DNA of 64,000 nucleotides from DATARH01 sp050246595 (GTDB taxonomy: Bacteria > Pseudomonadota > Alphaproteobacteria > ATCC43930 > CGMCC-115725), in the NCBI GenBank assembly GCA_050246595.1, contig JBFWVT010000009.1:36944-100943 (forward strand). The letters are read 5' to 3'. The notes beneath the pieces are model-generated. The model saw nothing but the letters and a program-made list of their open reading frames with translations, did not search any database and had not been told where the DNA came from. The translations under genes and the position numbers were made by a program. This document shows, in pieces, positions 1 through 9,253 of this stretch; positions within the stretch are counted from its first letter, which is position 1, and the number at the start of each line of letters is the position of its first letter.

Positions 1-1
1 G

Positions 2-1474
2 AACGGGGTGCTCGGCATGATGGAGGTGCTTCAGCATCAGGGGCTGAGCCCGGAGCAGAGGCGCACCGTCGATACGATGCGCGAATCGGCGCAGGCGCTG
101 TTGCGGATCATCGACGATGTCCTCGATTTCTCGAAGATCGAGGCCGGTCGACTCGAACTTGAGGAAACGCTTTTTTCGCTGTCGGGATTGGTCGAGGGCG
201 CCGTGAACACGCTGGCGCCACAGGCCGAGGCAAAGGACCTTGCGATCACGACCGAGCTTCGCGCCGGCTCGGAAGACGGCCTGATCGGCGATCCGATCCG
301 AGTACGGCAGATCCTCTTCAATCTCCTGAGCAATGCGATAAAGTTCACGGATGCTGGCGGCATCCGCGTGCAGGCCGCGACGGCGCCGCTCGGCGGCGGC
401 AGGACACGCGTTACGATTGCCGTTATCGACAGCGGCATCGGTCTCGACGCCCCCCAGCAGGCCCGATTGTTCACACCCTTCACCCAGGCCGACAGCTCGA
501 CGACGCGCCGCTATGGCGGCACCGGGCTCGGTCTGTCGATCGTCCGCCGCCTGGCGAACCTGATGCACGGCGACATCACGGTCGAGAGTTCGCCGGGAGC
601 CGGCTCGACATTCACCGCGACATTGATCCTGCGCGCCGCGCCCGCCGATTCTCTGCTCAGAACGCGTCCAAAGCCGGGGATGCGGCAGTCCGCCGGGACA
701 ACCGGCCCGGCCGGAGGCGGACCGCTGGTGCTCGTCGTCGACGATCACCCCGTCAACCGCGAGGTCCTGGTCCGTCAGCTCGCCTTGCTGGGTATCGGAG
801 CCGACACTTGCCAGGACGGTGTCGAGGCGGTGACCGCGCTGGAGAAGCATCGCTATGACGCGATCCTCGCCGACATCCACATGCCGCGCATGGACGGCTA
901 CGAACTGGCAAAGCGGCTGCGCAATTCGGAAGCGCCGTCATCCTCGCCGCGCATTCCGATCGTCGCGGTGACCGCCAACGCCATGCGCGGCGAGGAAGAG
1001 CGCTGCCTGGCCGCCGGTATGGACGCCTATCTGGCCAAGCCCGTGGCGCTTGACCGATTGCGCACGATCCTCGAACGCTGGCTGCCGATTTTCGATGCCG
1101 CTTCCGAAACCGCATCGCGCGGCGGCGCAACCGGCAGCGCGATCGATCGGGACGTGCTGTCTGCCTGGCTCGGCGACGATGTTTCAGGGATCAATGCCCT
1201 TTTGGCCAAATTCGCCGACAGCACTGTCGAGGCGGAGCGGGTTATCGTCGCGGCCTCCCGCTCGGGCGACCTCGTGGCACTCGCCGCGGCGGCGCACCGG
1301 CTAAAGGGCGCGGCACGGGCGGTCGGCGCATACGGCGTCAGCCGGGTTGTCGCAGGGCTGGAGCAGGCGGCAAAATCCGGCGACCGGACGGCTTGCCGCG
1401 AAGCTCTTGGGCCTCTCGCCGCCGAATTGCGCCGGGTGCGCTCGGAGATCGGAGGTTCCGGCGTCGCGATATGA
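2..1474 (+). CDS. Hybrid sensor histidine kinase, 3' part (HisKA remnant - HATPase - REC - Hpt)
   Basis: The reading frame is open from the left edge of the window, so the N-terminal sensor part and the H-box histidine lie outside it. What remains starts just after the H-box (NGVLGMMEVL, then the dimerisation helix with DFSKIEAGRLELEE). A HATPase_c domain follows at about residues 75-215, with an N box (LLSNAIKFTDAGG), a G1 box (DSGIGL) and a G2 box (YGGTGLGLSIVRR). A receiver domain at about 243-362 has the acidic pair in VVDDHP, the phospho-acceptor Asp in DIHMPRMDGYELA and the conserved Lys in AKPV. A C-terminal Hpt domain has the His in AAHRLKGAARAVGA. This is the architecture of an unorthodox phosphorelay kinase (His-Asp-His). 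The output regulator is not identifiable here, because the next gene is unrelated. The family call is secure; the signal sensed is unknown. Confidence 0.93.
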   Translation, partial: NGVLGMMEVLQHQGLSPEQRRTVDTMRESAQALLRIIDDVLDFSKIEAGRLELEETLFSLSGLVEGAVNTLAPQAEAKDLAITTELRAGSEDGLIGDPIRVRQILFNLLSNAIKFTDAGGIRVQAATAPLGGGRTRVTIAVIDSGIGLDAPQQARLFTPFTQADSSTTRRYGGTGLGLSIVRRLANLMHGDITVESSPGAGSTFTATLILRAAPADSLLRTRPKPGMRQSAGTTGPAGGGPLVLVVDDHPVNREVLVRQLALLGIGADTCQDGVEAVTALEKHRYDAILADIHMPRMDGYELAKRLRNSEAPSSSPRIPIVAVTANAMRGEEERCLAAGMDAYLAKPVALDRLRTILERWLPIFDAASETASRGGATGSAIDRDVLSAWLGDDVSGINALLAKFADSTVEAERVIVAASRSGDLVALAAAAHRLKGAARAVGAYGVSRVVAGLEQAAKSGDRTACREALGPLAAELRRVRSEIGGSGVAI

Positions 1475-1683
1475 ACCGGCTCTGACGGGGTCTAGCCCAA
1501 CTCGGGAAAATATGCGGCAATTTTCACCTTAATCCCATAATCTTACCGCAGTGCCGACAAGCCGGCGCCGCGAACGGGAAATATTCCGTCGCGCACGGGC
1601 AACCACACCGAACCCGCTCCGGCGGAAATGCAGCTTCCGGCCGTTTTTCCGCACGCATCCGTTTCAACAACGAGGAATCCGGT

Positions 1684-2118
1684 ATGCATCGTTGCATCCT
1701 GTTTTCTGCGCTTGCCCTCACGTCTGTCATCTTTACCGCCGCTGAGGCGTCGGCCGCGCGTATCGTCGTCACGGTCACCGGCCTCAAGAGCAACGCGGGC
1801 GGCGTCTATGTCGGGCTGTACGCGACCCCGAGCAAATTCCTGAACGGCACGCAAGTGGATGCGATGAAGAAGGTGCGGGCCAGCACCGCGCCGATCACGG
1901 TCGTCTTCGACAATCTGGCGCCCGGAACCTATGCGGTCGGGGCCTATCACGACGAAAACAACAACGACCACCTCGACACGAGCTTTATCGGCCTGCCGAC
2001 TGAAGGCTATGCCCTGTCGAACGGCGTCCGCGCGGTCATGTCGAAGCCGACCTTCCACCAGGCCGCCTTTACGGTCGGCAGCGCCGGCGCGGCGGTGTCG
2101 CTGCCGATCCGCTACTGA
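1684..2118 (+). CDS. DUF2141 domain secreted protein
   Basis: A 144-residue protein with a classic signal peptide of about 23 residues (basic MHR, hydrophobic core, AEASA-A cleavage context). The rest is a single beta-rich domain with the DUF2141 hallmarks: IVVTVTGLKSNAGGVYVGLY near the start and NLAPGTYAVGAYHDENNN in the middle. Members are exported, about 140 residues long, and of unknown function; the fold is thought to be a small beta-sandwich. The ATG is supported by a GAGGAA about 8 nt upstream. The gene stands alone, with a 209 bp gap before it and 148 bp after it. The substrate or partner is unknown. Confidence 0.85.
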   Translation: MHRCILFSALALTSVIFTAAEASAARIVVTVTGLKSNAGGVYVGLYATPSKFLNGTQVDAMKKVRASTAPITVVFDNLAPGTYAVGAYHDENNNDHLDTSFIGLPTEGYALSNGVRAVMSKPTFHQAAFTVGSAGAAVSLPIRY

Positions 2119-2266
2119 GGGCCGGGCGATCGCGCCGCCGTCGCGTCGATAGCGCCGCATAGCCGATCGGCTTGATTTCGGCCAAACCCGGAACCTGTTG
2201 CCGCATGGTTGTTTAATGGTGAGACGACCCCGCCGCGCCGCGGCCGGGTCTCCGGGGAGATAGCCA

Positions 2267-4654
2267 TTGGACACGCATGCCGAAGCGGCGCGGGCCGCTG
2301 TTTCCGGACCCTTGCCCGACGCCGAACTCGCCGCGATCGACGCCTATTGGCGGGCCGCGAACTACCTGTCGGTCGGACAGATCTATCTGCTCGCCAACCC
2401 GCTGCTGCGCGAGCCGTTGCGGCTCGATCACGTCAAGCCGCGCCTGCTCGGGCATTGGGGGACCAGCCCCGGTCTCAGCTTTGTCTATGTTCATCTGAAC
2501 CGGGTCATCAAGGCGCGCGACCTCGATATGATCTATGTCACCGGGCCGGGACATGGCGCGCCGGCGATCGTCGCGAACACCTGGCTCGAAGGCAGCTACA
2601 GCGAGGTCTATTCCGATCTTCCGCGCAACGGACGCGGCATGGAGATCCTGTTCCGGCAGTTCTCGTTTCCCGGCGGCATCCCAAGCCATACCGCGGCCGA
2701 TGTGCCGGGTTCGATCCATGAGGGCGGCGAACTCGGCTACAGTCTGCTGCACGCCTATGGCGCGGTGTTCGACAACCCCGCACTCGTTGCAGCCTGCGTG
2801 ATCGGCGACGGCGAGGCGGAAACCGGCGCGCTCGCCGCCTCCTGGCACTCGAACAAGTTTCTCAACCCCGAGCGCGACGGCGCGGTGCTGCCGATCCTGC
2901 ACCTGAACGGGTACAAGATCGCCAACCCGACCGTGTTCGCCCGGCTGCCGCAATCCGAACTGGAGGACCTGCTCAGAGGGTACGGACACCAGCCGTATTT
3001 TGTCGAAGGCGACGATCCGCCGATCATGCACCAGAAAATGGCGGCGACGCTCGACCGGGCGCTCGACGAGATCGCCGTGATCCAGCAGGAGGCGCGCCGC
3101 AGCGGATTTTCGCGGCGGCCTCTCTGGCCGATGATCGTGCTGAAGACGCCAAAGGGCTGGACCTGTCCGAAAGAAGTCGATGGGCTGCCGGTCGAAGGCA
3201 ATTGGCGCTCGCATCAGGTGCCGCTCGCGGGTCTCGCCGATCATCCCGAGCATCTGCGGCAGCTCGAAGAATGGATGCGCAGCTACCGGCCGGAGGAGCT
3301 GTTCGACGAGGACGGCGCCCCAATCGCCGTGTTGCGTGAGCTGGCGCCGGAAGGCAACCGGCGGATGGGGATGAGCCCGCACGCCAATGGCGGCATCCTG
3401 CTGCGCGATCTCAAGATGCCCGATTTCCGGGACTACGCGGTCGCGGTGCCAAAGCCGGGCGGGGTCATGGCGGAGGCGACCCGCGCCGCCGGTCCGCTGT
3501 TGCGCGACGTGCTAAGCCTCAATCCCGATAATTTCCGCGTCTTCGGCCCGGACGAGACGGCCTCGAACCGGCTCGGCGCGGTGTTCGAGGCGAGCGGCCG
3601 CACCTGGACGGCGGAAATCCTGCCCGGCGACGATCACATCTCACCCGACGGCCGGGTCATGGAGGTGCTCAGCGAGCAGCTATGCCAGGGCTGGCTCGAG
3701 GGCTATCTGCTGACCGGGCGGCACGGTTTCTACTCGTGCTACGAGGCGTTTATCCACATCGTCGATTCGATGTTCAACCAGCATGCCAAATGGCTGAAGT
3801 CGAGCCGCGACATCCCGTGGCGGCGCCCGGTCGCGTCGCTGAACTACCTGCTGACCAGTCATGTGTGGCGGCAGGATCATAACGGGTTCAGTCATCAGGA
3901 CCCCGGCTTTATCGACGTTGTCGTCAACAAAAAGGCCGATATCGTCCGGGTCTATCTGCCGCCCGACGCCAATTGCCTCTTGTCGGTGGTCGATCACTGC
4001 CTGCGCAGCCGCGATTACGTCAACGTCATCGTCGCCGGCAAGCAGATGGCGCCGCAATGGCTCGATATGGACGCAGCGGTGCGGCACTGTACGCAGGGCG
4101 CCGGCATCTGGCGCTGGGCCAGCAACGACGAGGGCGCCGAGCCGGACGCGGTGATGGTCTGCGCCGGCGACGTGCCGACCCTGGAGACCCTCGCCGCGGT
4201 CGATCTGCTGCGCCGCGAATTGCCGGACCTGAAGCTGCGCGTCGTCAATGTCGTCGACCTGATGACATTGGAGCTGCCAAGCCGGCATCCGCACGGGCTC
4301 AGCGATTGGGATTTCGACACGCTGTTCACACGCGACCGGCCGGTGATCTTCGCCTATCACGGCTATCCCTGGCTGATCCACCGGCTGACCTACAAGCGCA
4401 CCAACCACGACAATATCCATGTGCGCGGCTATATCGAGGAAGGCACGACGACGACGCCGTTCGACATGACCGTGCTGAACCGGCTCGACCGGTTCGATCT
4501 GGCGATCGACGTCATCGACCGGGTAAAGCGGCTGCGCGATGTCGGCGCGCATCTGAAGCAGCGGCTGCGCGACAAGCTGGTCGAGCACAAGCACTATATC
4601 GCAAGGCACGGCGACGACATGCCCGAGGTGCGCGACTGGAAATGGGGCGGCTGA
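2267..4654 (+). CDS. xfp: Phosphoketolase (xylulose-5-phosphate/fructose-6-phosphate)
   Basis: A 795-residue TPP-dependent enzyme of the XFP family. It cleaves xylulose-5-P (and/or fructose-6-P) with phosphate to acetyl-phosphate plus glyceraldehyde-3-P (or erythrose-4-P). Length and motifs match the family: YLSVGQIYLLANPLL near the N-terminus, GHWGTSPGLSFVY, the TPP/Mg site VIGDGEAETGALAASWHSN at about residues 180-198, and the C-terminal AYHGYPWLIHRLTYKR. The start is TTG, chosen because GGGGAGA lies 6 nt upstream and the protein then begins MDTHAEAARAA, a normal family N-terminus; the next in-frame ATG is much later. No acetate kinase or phosphotransacetylase gene is nearby, so use of the acetyl-phosphate must be encoded elsewhere. 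Which sugar phosphate is preferred cannot be read from the sequence. Confidence 0.95.
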   Translation: MDTHAEAARAAVSGPLPDAELAAIDAYWRAANYLSVGQIYLLANPLLREPLRLDHVKPRLLGHWGTSPGLSFVYVHLNRVIKARDLDMIYVTGPGHGAPAIVANTWLEGSYSEVYSDLPRNGRGMEILFRQFSFPGGIPSHTAADVPGSIHEGGELGYSLLHAYGAVFDNPALVAACVIGDGEAETGALAASWHSNKFLNPERDGAVLPILHLNGYKIANPTVFARLPQSELEDLLRGYGHQPYFVEGDDPPIMHQKMAATLDRALDEIAVIQQEARRSGFSRRPLWPMIVLKTPKGWTCPKEVDGLPVEGNWRSHQVPLAGLADHPEHLRQLEEWMRSYRPEELFDEDGAPIAVLRELAPEGNRRMGMSPHANGGILLRDLKMPDFRDYAVAVPKPGGVMAEATRAAGPLLRDVLSLNPDNFRVFGPDETASNRLGAVFEASGRTWTAEILPGDDHISPDGRVMEVLSEQLCQGWLEGYLLTGRHGFYSCYEAFIHIVDSMFNQHAKWLKSSRDIPWRRPVASLNYLLTSHVWRQDHNGFSHQDPGFIDVVVNKKADIVRVYLPPDANCLLSVVDHCLRSRDYVNVIVAGKQMAPQWLDMDAAVRHCTQGAGIWRWASNDEGAEPDAVMVCAGDVPTLETLAAVDLLRRELPDLKLRVVNVVDLMTLELPSRHPHGLSDWDFDTLFTRDRPVIFAYHGYPWLIHRLTYKRTNHDNIHVRGYIEEGTTTTPFDMTVLNRLDRFDLAIDVIDRVKRLRDVGAHLKQRLRDKLVEHKHYIARHGDDMPEVRDWKWGG

Positions 4655-4664
4655 CCCCGTCCGC

Positions 4665-5258
4665 TTACAGGAGACCGGCCAGGATCGCGACCCCGGCCAG
4701 CGCCATCGCGCTTCCGGCGGTCCGCAGCGCGCCGCGTCCGATCGCCGCGCCGGTCTTGCCGAGAGCGAGACCGAGGCCGATCCCGAACGCGTGCAGCAGC
4801 GCCGTCGCCAGTACGAAACCTGCCGCGTAGGCGAGACCGGAGACCGCATCCGGCATCTCGGCGCCGTGGGCGTGGCCGTGAAAGAGCGCGAACAACCCGA
4901 CCAGCGCCATCGCGGCGGCGGTCGGGACGTGCATCCCGAAGGCGACCGCCAGACCGAGAACGACGACCGAAAGCCCGATCCCGATCTCGACAAACGGCAC
5001 CCCAATCCCCACCATCCCGAGCACCCCGCCGACCGCCATCATCGCGAGGAAGGACAGGGGCACGAGCCACAGCGCCCGGCCGCCCAGATGCGCCGCGAAC
5101 AAGCCGACCGCAATCATGACCAGAACATGATCGAGGCCGCCGAGCGGGTGCGCGAGACCGTGCGCAAAGCCGGCAGCCTCGCCAGCCCCGGTATGCGCGT
5201 GCGCGACGGTTGCGGCGGCCGTCAGCAGCGCCGCGGCAAGCGAGAGCAGACGAATCAT
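4665..5258 (-). CDS. HupE/UreJ family metal permease
   Basis: A 197-residue inner-membrane protein with a cleavable signal peptide (hydrophobic core ending HAHT) and about six further hydrophobic helices. The family signature is HPLGGLDHVLVMIAVGLFAA in the first TM segment; a second His-rich element, FALFHGHAHGAEMP, lies in the middle of the protein. HupE/UreJ proteins import nickel or cobalt for hydrogenase or urease. No hydrogenase or urease gene is in the window, so the metal is not certain. It converges with the phosphoketolase gene (10 bp apart) and follows the vWA membrane protein gene on the same strand after 95 bp. Confidence 0.88.
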   Translation of the reverse strand: MIRLLSLAAALLTAAATVAHAHTGAGEAAGFAHGLAHPLGGLDHVLVMIAVGLFAAHLGGRALWLVPLSFLAMMAVGGVLGMVGIGVPFVEIGIGLSVVVLGLAVAFGMHVPTAAAMALVGLFALFHGHAHGAEMPDAVSGLAYAAGFVLATALLHAFGIGLGLALGKTGAAIGRGALRTAGSAMALAGVAILAGLL

Positions 5259-5353
5259 CGGCTTGTCCTCGTAGGATCAATCAATCCGGACCGTAGGATG
5301 GGGTCGCGGCGCAAGCCGATGCAAGGCTTGGTTGGCGCGGCTCCGACGGCGGG

Positions 5354-7474
5354 TCAGCGCCCCTCGCGGCGCCACGCGGCGATCAGCAGCCCGATCGCCA
5401 GCAACAGCGCGGCGACCGCCGGGAACAGCGGCACCTCGCCAAACCCGGTCACGATATAGTCGCCGTTGCGGCGCAACCCGAGCCAGCCATGACCGGACGC
5501 GCTGCGGCCGGGCGAGACGCGGCGCACCTCCGGTGTCGCTCCGTCGCCGACCCAGAAGATGCCGCCGCCGCTCGCTTCGGCGGTCGGGCCGAGCTTCTCG
5601 GCCGTGGTCCGCACATCGGCGTATTCGACCGGGTTCAGCGGACCGGCAGCGGCCAGCGCGGTGCGGTTGCCGTCGCTGACCCGGTAGAGCCCCATCTGCG
5701 AGATCGCTACCGTCCCGGTGCTGCGCCCGCCTTCCGCGGGGGCCAGGGTCAGTGTCGAGGTCGTGCCGTCGGGGGCGGTAACCGTCACCGGGCTGTCATC
5801 GGGTTCGAGCGACTGGCGGGTCACTTTGAGCTGGTCGCCCTCGATAACGGCGCGCAGATCGTTCTCTTCGAGATCAGGCTCCTTCATCAGCCAGTAGGCG
5901 AGCCGGCGCAGCAGCTCGGCCTGCGGACCGCCGCCTTCGAAGCCGCGCGCCCACAGCCACATCTGGTCGGACATGAGCTGCGCGATCCGGCCGTTGCCGA
6001 CCCGGTCCAGCACGAGCAGCGGTCCGCCGTTCTCGCCGCTCATGATCGCGGTGCCGCTGTGGCGCCGCCCTTCGACCTGCCGGAACCAGCGTCCCCAGCT
6101 CGGCGCCTCTCCCGGCTTGCCGGCGCCGGGCAGATCGGCGGTGACCGGATGACGCCGCCCGAGCCCGGTCAATTGCGGCCGGAACCCCTGTTCGCGCACG
6201 TCGCCGGTTGGCTCGGTTGGCAGAATCTCGCCGAGTGGCGTGCGGAACAGCGTCATCGGCGTACCAAAGGTCGGACCGGCGGCTTCGAGCAGCGCGCCGC
6301 CGCGGCGCACGTAGCGCACGACATTGTCGATATAGGCCTGCGGAATGATGCCGCGCTGGCTGTAGCGGTCGAAGATGATCAGGTCGAACTCGGCGAGCTT
6401 GACATCGAACAGCTCGCGGATCGGAAAGGCGATCAGCGACAGCTCGCGGATCGGCGTCCCGTCCTGTTTTTCCGGCGGTCGCAGGATCGTGAAATGCACC
6501 AGATCGACCGATGGGTCGGATTTCAGGATGTTGCGCCAGACGCGCTCGCCAGCATGCGGCTCGCCGGATACGAGCAGGACACGCAGCCGGTCGCGCACGC
6601 CGTTGACGACGATCGCGGCGCGGTTGTTCGCCAGCGTCAGTTCCTGCGGCCCAGCCTCGACCTCGATTTCCAGAACGTTCGGGCCGCCGTGGTCGATCGG
6701 GATCGACAGGATCACATCGCGGCCGACCGGCACCGTCATCGGGTTCGGCGCGCCGCCATCCTTGCGCCAGGTAATGCGGGCGCGCCGCTCCGGGGCGGTC
6801 CTGCCCTCCGCCGGCGCCGGGAGGTCCTCGACCCGCACGGTCAGCGGCATTTCCTTGCCGACCAGCCCGAAGCTCGGCGCGTTCGCGATCGCGAGCCGGC
6901 GATCGTGCTCGTTCCGGCGTCCCGAGAGCAGCACGTGCAGCGGCGCGCCAAGCTCGCCGGCGGCGGTCTCCGGCGCGATCCCGGGCACGTCGTGCACCTG
7001 CCCGTCGGTGATCATGACGATGCCGGCCAGCCGCTGCCGCGGCACATCGGCCAGGCTGCGGCTCAGCGCGGTGAACAGCTTGGTGCCGTCGCCGCCGCTG
7101 CCGGGCTGGTTCTGGCCGGTGCGGACGATCCGCACGTCGAGGTCGCGCTCGCGGCCGAGCCGATCGCGCAGCGTCTCCAGCGCCCTCTCGGTTGTCTCGC
7201 GCCGTTCGCCGATACTCTGGCTCGCCGACTCGTCGAGGACAAGGACGGCAACATCGCGCAGCGGCGAGCGCTTCTCCTCGACCAGCGACGGATTAACCAG
7301 GATCGTCAGCAGCATCGCCAGCGCCGCCAGGCGCCAGGCTATGCCGCGGGCGCGCCGCCATGCGCCGATCGCCAGCACCAGGACGGCGATGCCGGCCAGC
7401 GCCGCGATCACCCACCACGGCAACAGCGGCGCCGCCGCAATCGTATAGGCGCTGCCGCCAAATGCCGCGATCAT
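5354..7474 (-). CDS. Membrane protein with vWA domain and class I glutamine amidotransferase-like domain
   Basis: A 706-residue protein. Two TM helices at the N-terminus (about residues 15-65) are followed by a von Willebrand A domain with a MIDAS-type DESAS motif at about residue 80. A beta-sandwich region leads to a Rossmann-like amidotransferase/ThuA-like segment at about 320-480 (LLVSGEPHAGERVW, then EFDLIIFDRYS and YVRRGGALLEAAGP). A final TM helix (FPAVAALLLAIGLLIAAW) and a basic tail end the protein. Proteins of this build usually sit with MoxR-type ATPases and DUF58/BatA-like proteins in envelope-stress or metal-binding loci. None of those partners is present here, so the gene is an orphan. 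No Cys nucleophile typical of a true amidotransferase is evident, so it is probably not an active enzyme. The precise role is unknown. Confidence 0.8.
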   Translation of the reverse strand: MIAAFGGSAYTIAAAPLLPWWVIAALAGIAVLVLAIGAWRRARGIAWRLAALAMLLTILVNPSLVEEKRSPLRDVAVLVLDESASQSIGERRETTERALETLRDRLGRERDLDVRIVRTGQNQPGSGGDGTKLFTALSRSLADVPRQRLAGIVMITDGQVHDVPGIAPETAAGELGAPLHVLLSGRRNEHDRRLAIANAPSFGLVGKEMPLTVRVEDLPAPAEGRTAPERRARITWRKDGGAPNPMTVPVGRDVILSIPIDHGGPNVLEIEVEAGPQELTLANNRAAIVVNGVRDRLRVLLVSGEPHAGERVWRNILKSDPSVDLVHFTILRPPEKQDGTPIRELSLIAFPIRELFDVKLAEFDLIIFDRYSQRGIIPQAYIDNVVRYVRRGGALLEAAGPTFGTPMTLFRTPLGEILPTEPTGDVREQGFRPQLTGLGRRHPVTADLPGAGKPGEAPSWGRWFRQVEGRRHSGTAIMSGENGGPLLVLDRVGNGRIAQLMSDQMWLWARGFEGGGPQAELLRRLAYWLMKEPDLEENDLRAVIEGDQLKVTRQSLEPDDSPVTVTAPDGTTSTLTLAPAEGGRSTGTVAISQMGLYRVSDGNRTALAAAGPLNPVEYADVRTTAEKLGPTAEASGGGIFWVGDGATPEVRRVSPGRSASGHGWLGLRRNGDYIVTGFGEVPLFPAVAALLLAIGLLIAAWRREGR

Positions 7475-7597
7475 CGATCAAGACCTCGTCTGTCCACGCC
7501 CACTACCGGCCGCAGTAGAGAAAACGTAACGACACCGCAGAATTGCGGCGAGCTGTTGACGAAGTCACGAAATGCGCCGCGGCACGCGACCGGGGGT

Positions 7598-8503
7598 CTA
7601 TGCGGCGGCAAGCTGTTTTCCGACGGTCCGGTCGTAATCCTCCCACATCAGCCGGCAAATCCGGCCCGGCGTGAACCGGTAATGACCGTATTGGCCGATG
7701 ATCTCGCCGACCGGCGTGACCTCGGCGGCCGAGCCGGTCAGAAATACCTCATCGGCATTCGCCAGCTCCTCGGGCATGATCGCGCGCTCGACGACCTTGA
7801 TGCCGCGGCTGCGCGCCAATGCCATGACGGTCTGCCGCGTGATGCCGTTCAGAAAGCAATCCGGCGTCGGTGTGTGCAGTTCGCCGTTGATCGCGAGAAA
7901 GATATTGGCGCCGGTGCCCTCGGCGAGTTGGCCGCGCCAGTCGAGCATCAGCGCGTCATCGCAGCCCTGCGCCTCGGCCTCGTGCTTGGCCATCGTGCAG
8001 ATCATGTAGAGACCGGAGGCCTTGGCCTGGGTCGGTGCGGTGTTCGGCGCCGGACGGGCCCAGCGCGACCACAGCATGCGGATGCCCTTGGCGCGCGCTT
8101 CCGGCGAGAAATAAGCCGGCCAATCCCAACAGGCCAGCGCCAGATGAATCCGGCTCGCCTGCGCCGAGACACCCATCTGCTCGGCGCCGCGCCACGCGAT
8201 CGGCCGCACATAGCCGTCAACAATCCTGTTCGCGGCGACGACTTCGAGAGTGGCCCGGGCCAGATCGTCCATGCCGGCGGGGACCTCGAAACCGAGAATC
8301 CGGGCCGAATTGATCAGCCGCTCGTTATGGTCCTCCATGCGGAAGACCTTGCCGTTGTAGACGCGCTCGCCTTCGAACACGCAACTCGCATAATGCAGCC
8401 CGTGGTTCAGCACGTGCAGCTTGGCGTCGCGCCACGGGACGAGGCGGCCGTCATACCAGATGAAACCGTCGCGGTCGTCAAAGGGGAGCACGGAATCTGC
8501 CAT
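7598..8503 (-). CDS. ilvE: Branched-chain amino acid aminotransferase (PLP class IV)
   Basis: A 301-residue fold-type IV PLP aminotransferase. It makes Leu, Ile and Val from the 2-oxo acids with glutamate as amino donor, in the cytoplasm. Motifs seen are the N-terminal WYDGRLVPWRDAKLHVLNHG, the PLP-lysine segment QAKASGLYM, the EGTGANIF loop, and the C-terminal EVFLTGSAAEVTPV. The ATG start has GGAAGG about 4 nt upstream on the minus strand. It is divergently transcribed from the MarR-type regulator, a synteny common in alphaproteobacteria. A sigma70-like promoter is visible in the shared 99 bp gap. Confidence 0.95.
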   Translation of the reverse strand: MADSVLPFDDRDGFIWYDGRLVPWRDAKLHVLNHGLHYASCVFEGERVYNGKVFRMEDHNERLINSARILGFEVPAGMDDLARATLEVVAANRIVDGYVRPIAWRGAEQMGVSAQASRIHLALACWDWPAYFSPEARAKGIRMLWSRWARPAPNTAPTQAKASGLYMICTMAKHEAEAQGCDDALMLDWRGQLAEGTGANIFLAINGELHTPTPDCFLNGITRQTVMALARSRGIKVVERAIMPEELANADEVFLTGSAAEVTPVGEIIGQYGHYRFTPGRICRLMWEDYDRTVGKQLAAA

Positions 8504-8572
8504 TGGGCCTTCCTCACCGAGAGTTCTGTCGAACGGATGTGGTGGGCAACTTTATATCGCGAAACCGCCCTG

Positions 8573-8601
8573 AGCGTACCGGACATTACGAAATAAGTCA
8601 A
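8573..8601 (-). promoter_or_regulatory. Candidate sigma70 promoter of ilvE
   Basis: Read on the minus strand there is TTGACT, then 17 nt, then TACGCT, in the gap between ilvE and the divergent MarR gene. The -10 lies about 70 nt upstream of the ilvE ATG. The -35 box touches the start codon region of the MarR gene, so a regulator or polymerase bound here could affect both genes. This is consensus matching by eye only; no start site is known. Confidence 0.45.
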
Positions 8602-8602
8602 C

Positions 8603-9109
8603 ATGGCTGACATAAATAGCGGACTCCGGAAATCCGACGCGGCGCCCCCGGACCTTGCCGAGGAGGCGGTTCGCGAAGGGATCGAGCTGCTGTTTTTTGC
8701 GTATCGGGACTTTACCGCGGAGCCCGACGCAATCCTTGCGGAGTACGGCTTCGGGCGGGCGCATCACCGGGTCGTGCATTTTGTCGGCCGCCATCCGCAG
8801 ATGACGGTCGGCGAGCTGCTCGGCATTTTGCGCATCACAAAGCAGAGCCTCAACCGGGTGCTGGGCCAGCTCGTGCGGCAGGGGTTTGTCGTGCAGCATC
8901 GCGGCCCCGACGACCGCCGGCAGCGGCTGCTGGAGCTGACCGACAGCGGCCGTGAATTGGAGCGGCGACTGTCGGCGCCGCAGCGCGCCCGGGTCGCCGC
9001 CGCCTATCGCGCCGTCGGTAGCGCTGCCGTCGAGGGGTTTCGCCAGGTGCTGCTCGGCATCATCGCCGATGACGACGACCGCGCCCGTTTCGCGCCGGAG
9101 CGGCGGTGA
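8603..9109 (+). CDS. MarR family transcriptional regulator (PetP-like)
   Basis: A 168-residue winged-helix regulator. The DNA-binding core is HHRVVHFVGRHPQMTVGELL (helices 1-2) followed by the recognition helix region ITKQSLNRVLGQLVRQGFV and the wing QHRGPDDRRQRLLELTDSG. It is divergent from ilvE and lies directly upstream of an OmpR-type regulator and its kinase. This MarR-then-OmpR order resembles petP-petR of Rhodobacter; calling it PetP rests on that synteny and is inference. There is no obvious Shine-Dalgarno in front of the ATG, and the upstream gap is very short. Confidence 0.9.
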   Translation: MADINSGLRKSDAAPPDLAEEAVREGIELLFFAYRDFTAEPDAILAEYGFGRAHHRVVHFVGRHPQMTVGELLGILRITKQSLNRVLGQLVRQGFVVQHRGPDDRRQRLLELTDSGRELERRLSAPQRARVAAAYRAVGSAAVEGFRQVLLGIIADDDDRARFAPERR

Positions 9110-9127
9110 ACGAAGATCAAAGAGATC

Positions 9128-9197
9128 GGACCGCCGGCGTCCCGCCGGTCCGGGCGAAGTTTTGTTTCACCTGATGCCGGTCAGAGGCCGGCGGTCC
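9128..9197. repeat. Interspersed palindromic repeat, copy A
   Basis: The arms GGACCGCCGGC (9128-9138) and GCCGGCGGTCC (9187-9197) are perfect reverse complements separated by 48 nt. The same two 11-nt arms recur at 12398-12432 with a 13-nt loop. It fills most of the 144 bp gap between the MarR gene and the response regulator, so it could fold in the shared transcript. Confidence 0.6.
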
Positions 9198-9253
9198 CGT
9201 CGAGCCGTCATTATTCCTCGCACTTTCGTGGGAACGACGCGAGATGCGGTAGT

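Noticed and set aside
5489..8596. Plus-strand frame of about 1035 codons
   Set aside because: It lies opposite the vWA membrane protein and ilvE, both with clear motifs; composition is that of a reverse-complement shadow.
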